From Malachius bipustulatus (Eukaryota; Arthropoda; Insecta; Coleoptera; Melyridae), in contig OU342639.1 of NCBI GenBank assembly GCA_910589415.1, positions 25,428,268-25,492,267 on the forward strand: 64,000 bases of DNA, read 5' to 3'. This document shows positions 1-11,405 of this stretch, in pieces. Position numbers and translations under genes: made by a program. Below the pieces are notes generated by a model. It ran no database searches. It worked only from the letters and a program-made list of their open reading frames with translations, and had not been told where the DNA came from. Positions within the stretch are counted from its first letter, which is position 1. The number at the start of each line of letters is the position of its first letter.

Positions 1-73
1 AATATTTGACTTTCGTTTCCTTTATCAGGATATTGAGTTTATTTCTATATTGTATGTACTGTTCTCTCAATAT

Positions 74-103
74 TAGTGTATTTTTTAACAAAAAAATACA
101 CTA
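74..103 (-). repeat. Terminal hairpin of the outer family
   Basis: TAGTGTATTTTTT pairs with AAAAAATACACTA across a loop of a few bases. The same hairpin closes the copies at 17861-17890 and 30213-30242. In each case the flanking DNA differs directly outside the CACTA end, so the hairpin marks the element boundary. Confidence 0.8.
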
Positions 104-209
104 TTGAGGACGACATCACTTTCCAAAAATCACCCAAACTCATCAAATGTCCACCGATCATGACCCCCAGATTACGAAAAAGTGGTTTTCCAAAATTCAC
201 CTGCCCACG

Positions 210-310
210 ATATATATATATATATTTATATATATATTTATATATATATATATTTATATATATATTTATATATATATATATTTATATATATATTTATATA
301 TATATATATT
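210..310. repeat. (TA)n/TTTATATATA microsatellite
   Basis: A run of TATATA interrupted at regular intervals by TTTATA lies just inside the ~130-bp terminal segment. The copy at 17736 also has a short AT run at this position and the right copy has only a remnant, so the microsatellite is variable but belongs to the family. Confidence 0.9.
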
Positions 311-313
311 TCT

Positions 314-1607
314 CCAAAATCGCGAAATTTCGATTTTAAAAACGCTCCTGTGGCTTTATCTTTTAAGATTAGTGAACGAAATTTTGGGTCCTTGTAAAAT
401 TTGGGAATGACGTTGGATTTTCGTTGAAAAACTTTCCAAAAGTCCCATCACTTCTACAGGGTGTCCCTTCAAAATTCCAGGTATCCGGTTTTTGTCATCT
501 CATTTCAGGTCGCAGTTTTGAATCTAGGAGGCTGAAATTTTTGTGGGAGTAAGATATCCACAAGGAGTGGTCTGGTATTGCACTTGAGCAAAATCGGCCG
601 AGCCGTTTCAAAATGGCGTCCATTTTAATTTTTGGAAAAAGGACTATTTTTTGAACCCCTGTATAAGATAGATAGAAAAAGAGTTTTATATCAAATTCAC
701 AATATTGGAAGTAAATGACTTGAAATTTAATTTCATGCAACAAAATTTGCATTTTTCCTATTAATAAGCCAGTGGCGTGGGTAGGAAAAGGGTAAAAATG
801 GCTAAATTTCTCCAACAATTTATGAGCACATTTTTGAAGTAATTAAACTGAAATTTTTACAGTAGACAACTATACTAATAGACTTCAACCCTTGAGAATT
901 TCAAAAAGTAAATAAGAAAAATGGCGGAGATATTCGATTTTTTTTACATGATGTTTTTTTAAAATTAATTTCTCTAAATTTTTAAAAACGCTCCTGTAGC
1001 TTCATCTTTCAAGATTAATGAACGAAATTTTTTACTCTTATAAACCTTAGGGCTGACGTTTGATTTTCGTAAAAAACATTTTCCTAGAGTTGTGTTACTT
1101 CTACAGGATATCCCTCCGAATTTCAGAAAAAAAACCGTCCGTGAGGCACGGTTTCTGGTCGAAGTTTTCAATCTAGAGCGCTGAAATTTTTTTGGTAGTA
1201 AGATACCCTCAAGTAGTCGTCTGGTACTGTATTTGAGTAAAATAGGTAAAGACATTCCAAAATGGCGGCCTTTTCAATTTTTGGAAAATGGCTAGATTTT
1301 GAACCCCTAAATAGGCAAGATCAAAAACTTTTAAACAAAATTAACAAGATTGGAATAAACTTATTTGAAATTTGAGCTAATGCAATACAATTTGCATCAT
1401 TTCTATTAATAAGCCAGAGGCGTGGGTAGGAAAAGGGTAAAAATGTCTACATTTCTATAAACATTCATGAGTTTATTTTTGAAGGAATAGAACGGAAATT
1501 TTGATAGTAGACAACTATACTAATAGCATTTAACCTTCAAAAATTTCAAGAAGCAAATATAAAAATGGCGGAGATATATTCGAATATTTTTAAATGATGT
1601 TTATTCC
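314..1607 (-). repeat. Two tandem units of about 650 bp
   Basis: The word TTTTAAAAACGCTCCTGT followed by a GC/TT-TCATCTTTC-AAGATTA motif starts at about 314 and again at about 972. A decayed third start lies near 1608. Each unit also carries CTTCTACAGG(G/A)T(G/A)TCCC, AAATGGC(G/C)(T/G)CC, AATAAGCCAG(T/A)GGCGTGGG and AATGGCGGAGATAT in the same order. The units are clearly diverged from each other. They read through into the 5' segment at 1608-1970. Confidence 0.8.
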
Positions 1608-1975
1608 TCTAAAATTTCAAACTTTCGGTTTTCAAAACTCTCCTTTCAGTTTTTTCCGAATTTATTAAAGGTAGTGTAAAAAATAGTATTTTTCAAGTAA
1701 AGTTAGCCAGTGGCGGGCATAGGAAAAGGGACAAAATTGTAAAATGTTGCCAATTTTTTTGATTTTTAAATTTAAAAATTCGATCTAAGGCACGTGTTGA
1801 AACGAAATGAAATGAAATTATCACAGAAAATTTTTCACATTAAAGCACTACGCTAACATGACATGACTGTAGAAAATTTCAGAAAGCCAATAATTTAAAA
1901 AGCGGTGAAAATATTCATAATTGAATCGCATAAAAATACACTATTTCTGCGATTGATGCGCAAGAAGGTTTTTTT

Positions 1976-3112
1976 ATTGTCTGGACTATTTTTACTCTTT
2001 CTAAACATCTTATCCCTCTTTATTATAGAGTTAATCAGCCCTTTTGTAATCCACTCTTTTCTCCCTCTTTTATTTCCACTTATTTTATGTATTGTAGTGT
2101 GCCTGTCCGTTCGCTCTTTCAGCAATTTTATTATGTATGTTGTTGCTTTGTTAATATCTTCGATACTATAGAACTCATCCCAGTTGAGTCTACTCAGATC
2201 CAACTTTAAAAGAGGGTAATTTATTCTCTTAATACTCCTGCGCGAGACAATATCCTTCTGAGTGATATCCTCTCTTATATGCAATGCGATTGCGTAGTGG
2301 TCTGTAATGTCATATTGTAATATAAATGACCTAATGCAACGCTCCAAGCACACTCCAGAACGTATGTAGATATGATCGAGACAAGTACCTCCACCATTTG
2401 GGTTTGGTCTAGTTACACCATTTACTAAACTTGTATAATTGTATTGACTCATTAGGTTCATATAATCAAAAGTACTTTCATCCTCTATAAGAATATTTAG
2501 ATTCATATCACCAATAAAGATATGGTAATCTAAGTGATCATGTTTAGTTTTATCGAGATAATTTTGTAGACCTCTTATGAACTCAGCTTCTTGTGTTGCT
2601 GGAGGACGATATATTGATGTAATTAAAATATGCTTTTTGTTTAGTACCCCTTTCAATTCCAAAAATTTAAATCCCTCCAATTCAACAACCCGTGATTTGA
2701 AATCCAGCCCCGTCTTTATATATGCAACTACCCCATCATTCCTGTTTATTTCTCCCTCGTTATAAAATATCTGGTACCCCTCCAATTCATACACAGTTAT
2801 GTCTGGCAAAAGGAACGTTTCGGTAAGTACTATCACGTCGTGTTCCCTTCTGAGCCGACTCAGATATAATTCCAACTGTTCAAAGTTTTTGTACATACTC
2901 CTTATATTTTGGTGGAAAACTGAAAAATGCAACTCTGACCTATCAACGTCATTGTATTCCTGTACGGTGCCAATAATCTCAGTTGTAAATGGCTCATGAT
3001 CACAGTCCCTAATATACTGATCCATCCTAAAAAAACAAAACAAAAACAAAAAATAAACTCTCTGTCTAACAACATCGAGAGTAGATAAACTTGAATCACC
3101 CCAGAAAGGCAC
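1976..3112 (-). pseudogene. Non-LTR retrotransposon ORF2, endonuclease domain only
   Basis: This frame encodes an apurinic-type (EEP-fold) endonuclease of a non-LTR retrotransposon, which nicks target DNA to prime reverse transcription. Motifs in order are HQNIRS (about residue 66), a TETFL catalytic-glutamate motif, SIYRPPA, GDMNLNIL, LDHIYIR and ITDHYAI, the last carrying the terminal Asp-His. The open frame begins at 3112, but the Met at about 3025 (MDQYIRD) is an equally good start. After the basic linker typical of the endonuclease-RT junction, the frame enters the hairpin-ended repeat near 1975 and stops at 1895. No reverse transcriptase follows, so the element is broken at its 3' side. 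This is unusual, because LINE copies normally lose the 5' end. ORF1 lies upstream on the same strand. Family assignment beyond an EEP-type LINE (CR1/Jockey-like group) is inference. Confidence 0.85.
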
Positions 3113-3233
3113 ACAATAAATCCCTCAAGGTCGACAAATTCCCATCGATTAAGCTCTAAAATTACATAAAATACACATAAATACAGAACTGACGTAATTC
3201 ATATAGTCTCCTTCCTTTTGATTACCTATATGT

Positions 3234-4085
3234 TTACTTTTTCTTACCGCCACCTGAATTCTGTCTCGTAACTCTAGTATCAATCATGAACCTATCCTGC
3301 ATGACCTTCATTGGCTCTTTCTCTATTACTCTGTCCTTCCCTTTCTCTGGCGTGGTATCATTGGTATATACGGGTGTTGTTGCCTGTCTGGTTTTAACCT
3401 CTTCTTCTCTCCAATCTAGTGTTTTCGGACTGGGCTGTTGGTATGGAGTCGAAGGGGCGCTGTTTGCTTTGGCTGCTTGTTGACGCTCACCTATGGTAAT
3501 AACTGTGTCATCTGGGAAATCGCTTGCCGTGTATATTTGATCTCTTGAAAATAACTTATTTTTCCTTATGTATGCCTTTGGATCTTCAATTTTGGCCAAT
3601 TTCAGTTGTTTTCTCAGAACTCTATTTTCTTTCAGTTCTTTCTCTGTCAAGTCACTCTTCACATAAATCCGCCTTCCCTTCAACCTAGGTGTAGACTTCA
3701 GAATCTCCAGTTTTTTCCAATATGTAACAAATTCAACCTTAACTGGTTTACTGTGACTCTTTCCAATACCATATACGTTATTTATATCAGACTCACTTAT
3801 TTGGACATTGAGGTCATCTCTGAAAAAACGAATCACTAATTCTATGAGATTTTGTATCTGATAATTATTTGTTTCCAAACCAAAAATCACTATATTATTT
3901 TTAATTAACTTTCTCTCAATTTTTTCCAATCTCAAGCTATGTATCTCTTGTTTATCCGTAAACAATTTCCGCGTCTCCCTAATCTCTGAGCTAAGATTGC
4001 TTTCCAGCTGGGCCAATTCCTTTTTAATATATTCCCTTTGATTTTTTATCTCTTCCAAAACTGCTTTTAGTTCCGCACTAGACAT
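3234..4085 (-). CDS. Non-LTR retrotransposon ORF1, RNA-binding protein
   Basis: A 283-residue uninterrupted frame lies just upstream of the endonuclease ORF2. Residues ~1-60 are a charged, heptad-like coiled coil (many E/K/L, as in EEIKNQREYIKKELAQLE). Residues ~62-150 include the strand NNIVIFGLE followed by a compact alpha/beta region with VYGIGKS and VKVEFVTYWKK, which resembles the RRM-like domain of LINE ORF1 proteins. Residues ~150-200 contain RRIYVKSDLT and a basic stretch, and the tail is low-complexity and basic (GGGKKK at the end). This architecture is typical of nucleic-acid chaperone ORF1 proteins that coat LINE RNA. The start at 4085 (MSSAEL) is the first Met. An intact frame beside a truncated ORF2 suggests the insertion is not very old. 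Confidence 0.8.
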   Translation of the reverse strand: MSSAELKAVLEEIKNQREYIKKELAQLESNLSSEIRETRKLFTDKQEIHSLRLEKIERKLIKNNIVIFGLETNNYQIQNLIELVIRFFRDDLNVQISESDINNVYGIGKSHSKPVKVEFVTYWKKLEILKSTPRLKGRRIYVKSDLTEKELKENRVLRKQLKLAKIEDPKAYIRKNKLFSRDQIYTASDFPDDTVITIGERQQAAKANSAPSTPYQQPSPKTLDWREEEVKTRQATTPVYTNDTTPEKGKDRVIEKEPMKVMQDRFMIDTRVTRQNSGGGKKK

Positions 4086-4655
4086 ATTCTGCTAACAATC
4101 TGTTCAGACCACAGGAACCCAAGCACCTGTATCACTGGTGTCACTACATAAAAGCAATCAACTATCTTTTTTTCCTCCTTTTCTTCTTCTCCCTTTGTCT
4201 GTTTTAAAATCTTGTGTGTATGGACTGCTTTATTCTTTCATGAGTCCTTCTCGTATCTCACTCTTCAATGTTATCAACCAGAGATTAATAATTTAATTAT
4301 GGTAGACAATAATTTCATTCCAAATAATTTAACAATTTCGTCGTTTTATTTATTATTTACTATTTACACCTTATTAACTATCGCATCATCAGAAAGGATA
4401 ATCTTTGCTTTACATTCATGTAGGTTTTGATTTCTCTACCGGATTTATTACTACTGAATTTCTCGATTTCTTTACCACTGCACTAAACACACTATTGTAT
4501 CTCATAAAGGTACCATACCATATATATAAATTTTAATGAAACTAATTATGCCATTCCGTGGTCCTATATCAAGTACACAAATCCTCAAAGTTTCAATTTT
4601 TTATCTTTAAAATTAAGCTCGATTTAGGGGGTGGACACTAGTGTTGGGGCACCCG
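4086..4655. other. LINE 5' flank and unassigned AT-rich DNA
   Basis: The first ~60 bases are probably the 5' untranslated part of the LINE (pyrimidine-rich on the plus strand). The remainder is AT-rich with no motif I can name. The 72-codon frame at 4212-4430 has no recognisable protein. Confidence 0.4.
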
Positions 4656-5063
4656 GTACATAGAATGCCTGAGTGCGACTGGCCACTGACTGAATAATGA
4701 CCAAAAAATGTATTTTAGAATATACAATTATTAAGGTGTTTCTAAAAGAAGTACCGCAAGTTGGAGGGCGTGTAGATGAAGCTTAGATATTAAGAAAATT
4801 CAAATACTTTTTTTTTCCGAAAATGTTTTTCAACCGAGATACAGGGTGTCGAAAAAATTAATTATTTTCAGTTTTTGACGATATATCTTAGAAACTGTTT
4901 GAGATACAGAACCCAGCTTTTGTACACATCTTGTCATTAATATTATCTACGTAAAGAGGGCAAATTTAAAAAAAAATATATGTGGCAGTGAAACAAATGC
5001 ATAAAAAAAATATCAAAAACACTGTGTTAAAAGGGCTATTAGTCCTGGTGTTATTAATAGTTA

Positions 5064-6198
5064 TACAGGTTATAAAGGTACCACCAACGCTCGACCACAG
5101 ATTCCTGAGTAAAAAATATGACGATTTAACCGAAATTATCCATGTCCAAAAAGGCACCCTTTTCGAGATGCATACCATAAAAGGAGGTCAACTATAGCGG
5201 GTAATTATAGTTTTACAAACATTAACGTACCGGATGTTCCAGTTTTTGATGTCACGCGTTACTTTTTACTACGAAACTTTTTTGTCCGCACGCCACTGAT
5301 TGATTCTGTATTTTTTATTCAAAGGCTAAAGTATTCCCTAAACTTTTTGCTCTTTTATAAAAAATCGTACTTGCATCGTTGTCCCGTAATTAGTTCTTTA
5401 TTATGGATCTCTATACTACTGAAAATGTATTTCTTGAAAATTTCTTTGTTAATTTAAATAATAATTTCAACAACAACGTTCCACCACAAATTCCTGGGTT
5501 CAAATTGTGCCGATTTCCTGAAATTATTTATGTCTAAAATGGTCCATTTTTCAAGATACAGCTCTTACAAAATAAATTTGGAAAATACACATTTTTCAAA
5601 ATACCGAAGTAAAAACATAATTAAATGAGAAAATTTAGTTTCACCGCCTACTATGATTATTCTCAAGGTCAATAAATGTGAATAAAGTCATTTCTGTGAA
5701 ATAAAAATTATTTTTTTAAATTAAAATGAGATTTTCCCAAATACGTTTTCGTGGTGTGTAAGTCCATCATTAAATTTAATTATGGGAAAACCATGCAAGA
5801 TACAAAACTTTATTAACAGGGCAAAAAGTTTGGTAATACTTACGCCTTTGGATAAAAAATATAGAATCAACCAGTGGCGTACGACTAAAAATTCTAGGGT
5901 AAAAAATGAGACGTGACATCAAAAAGAGGAACACCCTGTATATCAATGTTTGTAAAACTACTCCAGTCTATTGCTATTAACAATAGTAGTAGGCGGTGCA
6001 ATTTTTAAATTTCACAGTTAATTTATTTGTTTTTTGACTTATTCTGGAAAACGTATATTTTGTTGACCCCATTCTTTTAAGAACTGTATCTTGAAAAGGG
6101 TGCATTTTTGGACATAGATAATTTTGGTAAATCGGCATATTTTTTACTCGGGAGTCTGTGGTAGAACGTTGGTGGTACCTTTTTAGAGACACCCTCTA
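5064..6198. mobile_element. Inverted-repeat element nested in left palindrome arm
   Basis: ACAGGTTATAAAGGTACCACCAACGCTCxACCACAGAxTCC at the left is mirrored by GGTGGTACCTTTTTAGAGACACCCTC at the right. The mirror continues inwards for several hundred bases through shared words such as TTTTTGATGTCACG and CCAGTGGCGTACG. This looks like a non-autonomous long-inverted-repeat (MITE-like) element. The twin copy is at 15090-16231. Confidence 0.75.
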
Positions 6199-7538
6199 TT
6201 AGTGAGAAAATTCATTTTTTACTTATGAAACTAGGTATCTGGGCAATTTATATTTTTAAACAGTGAATTCTGTTTAAGAGTGACCTTATGGAAAGTGACC
6301 CTATTAAAAATTACACCCCCATGTTAACTTATGTTGTCTTGTAGCTTCGAAGTCATTTTTGATTTTCAGTAATAGTGTCATTTACTTTACAATACAACTA
6401 ATCAGAAAAACCAAAACAAATCAGAAAAAAAAAAGTTTTTGTTTAATTAAACAGAGTAATCCAAAATGAGCGTTGCTCAGGTATTGCTGACTTCGTTGTT
6501 ATTGGAGCTATGAAGTCCGTATCCTAAGTTCCATCAATTTTTTCGGGAACGAAGCGGAGCGAAATAGAAGTGCTGGGTGGGTAAGAAGCTAAAAACAGCT
6601 ATTGCAACTAATTTTAAGGTCACAACTAAGGCTTCCTTGATACTACAGTCGAATTGCTATTTTTTCTTCATGCACTTTCAGGGCCAGGAATATCTTCGAA
6701 ATTAACAGTAGCATGATTATTATTTTGATATTTGAATTTATTTTGCATTTGCATTCCAAAAAGCATGACATTAGAAAGCTATATCCGGTGCCAATCCTGC
6801 TCTGTACGCTTCGAGGCAGTTGGCCTTGTCGTCAAGTTATTACTTCCGAGACCCGGCGTATTTATTATGTGATTATCCCCGATTCTAGCCAGACCGCACT
6901 CGCAAAATCGATTTTTAATGCCGTTTTTTTTATCTAATCATGCATTTCAAAGCAAATGAAAACCTTCCTGGTGTTACTATTGTTACGTCCTCCAACCCTA
7001 CATAGGTGCCTTAGTGAAACTGTAGGATACCGGGATGGTGGATACCCTAGGATAATGACCAAAAAATTTATTGGGGAGCCCTGCATATTATTACATTTTC
7101 ATATTTTCTGATAAAAAGCGAATTAAAAAGGATCACACTGTGTGTGTTTAAAATAATGATTGTGAGTTATAATAAACAAGTGAAAATCGTCATTTTTCGA
7201 TTTTCAAAACAATTCACGCCAAAAACGGCTCAAGATTTTAGAAAATGTTTTAAAATGTCCTTAATCTTAACTTTTCGTATCATTTATAGTATGTAGTTGA
7301 AATTTTTATACAGGGTGATGACAAATATCTGATAAATTTCAATTTCATTCACACAATGGGATACCACATGAAAACTTAAGCTAGGGACATTTTCCTATAT
7401 CTTGAGCCATTTCCACTGTAACTTGCTTTGAAAATGTAAGAATGATGGCTCTACTAAGCTGCAAAACAACAAGTTAATATAGGGTGTAATTTTTAAATGC
7501 CATTCCTCATGGCCACTCTTAATAAGAAATTATTTATA

Positions 7539-8159
7539 CAGGGTGATCCCGAAATGGCGGACACGGAATACAGGGTGTTGTAGAGGATGTTCAGAAAGAC
7601 TGTAAATTTAAAACAAAAATGTGTTCCTCGTCTTCATTACCGAGATATAGGGTGTCCTTTTTCTAAAATTTAAATCGAAATGACGGTCAAATTTAAACAA
7701 CCTCCACTGGCAAAGCACATGATTTCACATAACTATTACGAAAGTGTTCGCTTTTTATTTTTATTTTTTTATTATCGGGAACAGAATTACAGACATTCAA
7801 AGTTTACCTTTTCCCTGTATTCAACAAAATTTTTCAATGTGGCATCATTGTTCGAATTCGAGATTTTGAATAATATTATCGAATATATGTATCCGCGCAA
7901 CGATTATTGTTTTAAGCTTTGTTGTGTTTCCATTTCATATGTTTCCATGGTAACATCTATCTGGGTATTGTAGACCTACACATTATTTTTCTGCCTGAAG
8001 AATGGTATCTAGTGCAGTGTTGTGACTTTATTTTCTACAAAAGTGGTCATATCTTCTTAAGGGAGTCACTCTGGAGAAAACAGTAAATAAAACTTAGAAT
8101 CTTTAATCCACACTGGATACTGAGGTGCTGACCGTGTGCGCCATTTCGGGATCACCCTG
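7539..8159. mobile_element. CAGGGTGATCCCGAAATGGCGG element in left arm
   Basis: The ends are CAGGGTGATCCCGAAATGGCGGACACGG and its near-perfect complement, flanked by TA. Internally there is a second ACAGGGTGTTG and a 97-codon frame that matches no family I know. Non-autonomous TA-target inverted-repeat element; the twin is at 13134-13751. Confidence 0.75.
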
Positions 8160-8565
8160 TATATGTAGTTTAGAAGTTGTTAACGCTTACATGTCATTTC
8201 AATAATTTAATTTGAATCTGGCAATAATATGCTTTTTATCTAAATACTGGTGAACAAAAACAGTCCAAGCAAATTATTGGTTATTATCTGAATAATTGAA
8301 AGTCTCATTTTAAGCTTTCATTCTTTATTTTATTTTTTTCAATCACACCTTACCTAGAATTAAGTTTGTGTCTTAAAACTGCCACTCAAACGCAAAACTT
8401 TTCCACTAAAAATTGAAATCGGGAGACTTCAATAAATAACATATTATTAGATACTAACAAAAAATTTAGATTTTCATCTAAATATCAATACTTAGGGAAG
8501 CATTAATGAAGTACTTTGTGTAGTAAATTTCAGGTTACCATTCCTTAGCCAATTTTATTTTTATA

Positions 8566-8703
8566 AAATCGTGCTCCGGGAGGTACGTTAAAAAGGGGGT
8601 CCCGGCTGCTTCACAGCAGTCGTTAAGTTACGTCAGAGGCCCTTGTGGCTACTTGAAAACTTCTGACACTTGGGCTTTACCACAGCCATAAGATATTTAT
8701 TTA
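8566..8703 (+). mobile_element. Short retroposon, SINE or truncated LINE 3' end
   Basis: This 138-bp block is absent from the right palindrome arm, which shows the empty site. It is flanked by a 12-bp duplication, TTTATTTTTATA, at 8554-8565 and 8704-8715. It starts with a GC-richer body (GTGCTCCGGGAGGTACG) and ends in a (TTTA)n-type tail. A variable-length target duplication plus a simple-repeat tail is the mark of target-primed reverse transcription. I cannot tell a SINE from a 5'-truncated LINE. Confidence 0.8.
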
Positions 8704-10187
8704 TTTATTTTTATATAAGAAGGTCCAATAAACAAAATGTCCGAAATAGCTTAATCTTGACAGTGCAGTGTGTGTTGACATTTATGAGAAAATTCCTTTT
8801 TTTTTGTAATAATAACTTTGATACCAACCAAGATGTATTGGTAAAACCTGTTGGTAGACATTTTTTCTAAAATACCACGTATACGACTGGAAAAATTTGA
8901 TCTCTTATGTTAAAAGTGCAGTTTCATATTGTGATTGGAAAGGTTTGTGAAATGAGCGAAGCGTAGCAAACAAAATAAAATCACTGTTAAGACGAATATC
9001 ATACAATGGTTTTTGTAAAACTGCTCTATTTTGATAATAAAATAGATGAATTTAGAATGACACTGAACTTCAAATTGAATTTTAAAATATTCAGATAAGT
9101 ACAAGTGTACTTAACATAGCAACCGTTGCCGACGCTATGGTTACTAACAAATGCGTATACATATACAAATAAAAAAGACGCTATAATAAATATTATTAAT
9201 TGCAATTTCTGAACAACTATTATTGTCTTGTGTTCTTGTCTAGGTATTTATTTTTTATTAATATGTGTGCCAGTACCTAATAAAGAGAATATGAAAAAAT
9301 CTTACTATCTATAATTTTGTCTGATTTCATCATGAGAAAATGTAGTTTAAAAAGAGAATGTACAGAAAAATAAGGTAGAAATATTTTTAACACTAGTGTT
9401 AAAAGTATTTTTAACACGCTTCCATGTAAACAATCACTTTTAACACTGTCAGCTGTCGTTAAAAGTGTGACTTTTAATGGTAGTTGTACAAAAAAAGTTT
9501 CACATCTGACTCCTACTTACGTAGACACACTGTATAATAGGGATTATGAATGTGGCAAAATTACATTGAACAAAAAAAGCATGTCTATTTTTTGGGCAAA
9601 TAAAAGTGCAATTTAGGAAGACTTTGAAATAATTTCATGTTAAGATTGAATCTATAAAGATGTAAAATGACAGATTCCGATTGGTTCCAATTTTTTTACA
9701 GATTAGTTTATCCCACGTATTATTTTTTTTTAATCCTGCCTAAATTACGCACTTCTCACTTCCTTATAAGAAAAAAATAGAACAGTATTAGGTAATAATT
9801 ATGTAGCACATTTGATTTATTAAGTTAGATATCTATTTCAGAAGTATTATAGATGTAGGTAGGTACCTAGAACAGAATTGAATAACAAACTGATTGGTCA
9901 CACAGTATCAAGCAAAATAATCAAAAATCAAACCCAACGAGAAAGTATACAAAGGCAAATACCAGAATATCATTTAACTTGTCTGTAAAGACAGGCTACT
10001 TTTTCGTTCATAATGTCTAACAATAAGCAATAAAACCCCCTTCACGGGGAGAGAGCGGAAGGGATGTAGCAATGACCTACAGGAATATGGATGCTCGGTT
10101 GACCGTTTCACAGAACAAGGAACAGTATATAACGTAGCTGTATAAAATGGAGCTTAGGTAGACCTAGTATGAATCGGAGTTTGAGTT

Positions 10188-10249
10188 GTCCTACGTAGAT
10201 AAATATATATTTATATATATATATATTTATATATTTATCTACGTAGGAC
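10188..10249. repeat. Symmetry centre of the 12-kb palindrome
   Basis: GTCCTACGTAGAT at 10188-10200 and ATCTACGTAGGAC at 10237-10249 flank a T/A-only stretch. The axis falls between 10218 and 10219. A single strand could fold here into a 5.5-kb hairpin with essentially no loop. Confidence 0.95.
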
Positions 10250-11405
10250 AACTCAAACTCCGATTCATACTAGGTCTACCTAAGCTCCATTTTATACAGC
10301 TACGTTATATACTGTTCCTTGTTCTGTGAAACAGTCAACCGAGCATCCATATTCCTGTAGGTCAATGCTACATCCCTTCCGCTCTCTCCCCGTGAAGGGG
10401 GTTTTATTGCTTATTGTTACGACATTATGAACGATAAAGTAGCCTGTCTTTACAGACAAGTTAAATGATATTCTGGTATTTGCCTTCGTATACTTTCTCG
10501 TTGGGTTTGATTTTTGATTATTTTGCTTGATACTGTGTGACCAATCAGTTTGTTATTCAATTCTGTTCTAGGTACCTACATCTATACTTCTGAAATAGAT
10601 ATCTAACTTAATAAATCAAATGTGCTACATAATAATTATTACCTAATACTGTTCTATTTTTTTCTTATAAGGAAGTGAGAAGTATGTAATTTAGGCAGGA
10701 TTAAAAAAAAAATACGTGGGATAAACTAATCTGTAAAAAAATTGGAACCAATCGGAATCTGTCATTTTACATCTTTATAGATTCAATCTTAAACATGAAA
10801 TTATTTCAAAGTCTTCCTAAATTGCACTTTTATTTGCCCAAAAATAGACATGCTTTTTTTGTTCAATGTAATTTTGCCACATTCATAATCCCTATTATAC
10901 AGTGTGTCTACGTAAGTAGGAGTCAGATGTGAAACTTTTTTTGTACAACTACCATTAAAAGTCACACTTTTAACGACAGCTGACAGTGTTAAAAGTGATT
11001 GTTTACATGTAAGCGTGTTAAAAATACTTTTAACACTAGTGTTAAAAATATTTCTACCTTATTTTTCTGTACATTCTCTTTTTAAACTACGTTTTCTCAT
11101 GATGAAATCAGACAAAATTATAGATAGTAAGATTTTTTCATATTCTCTTTATTAGGTACTGGCACACATATTAATAAAAAATAAATACCTAGACAAGAAC
11201 ACAAGACAATAATAGTTGTTCAGAAATTGCAATTAATAATATTTATTATAGCGTCTTTTTTATTTGTATATGTATACGCATTTGTTAGTAACCATAGCGT
11301 CGGCAACGGTTGCTATGTTAAGTACACTTGTACTTATCTGAATATTTTAAAATTCAATTTGAAGTTCAGTGTCATTCTAAATTCATCTATTTTATTATCA
11401 AAATA

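Larger units (their letters stand above)
74..1970 (-). mobile_element. Hairpin-ended repeat family, left copy
   Basis: This block is the reverse complement of 25771-30242, apart from insertions in that copy. Read on the minus strand it starts near 1970 with CTTCTTGCGCATCAATCGC, followed by a small hairpin (AATCGCA/TGCGATT). It continues through ~650-bp tandem units and an AT-rich tract, and ends in the A/T hairpin at 74-103. The shared sequence stops on both sides at the same points, so 74 and about 1970 look like element ends. I see no long open frame that would encode a transposase. The superfamily is not established. A terminal hairpin followed by CTAA recalls Helitron or Helentron 3' ends, but the hairpin sits directly at the end rather than about 10 bases inside it. 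Confidence 0.7.

Noticed and set aside
76..410. Tyr/Ile-repeat frames
   Set aside because: Translations of a (TA)n microsatellite in three frames.
2902..3114. Separate small ORF overlapping LINE ORF2
   Set aside because: Shadow frame of the endonuclease ORF.
5977..6192. 71-codon frame identical to 15096-15311
   Set aside because: Same duplication effect; it is an arm of the nested inverted-repeat element.
7680..7973. 97-codon frame, 'conserved' at 13320-13610
   Set aside because: The two are copies within the palindrome arms, so similarity is due to duplication. It lies inside a MITE-like element and has no known domain.
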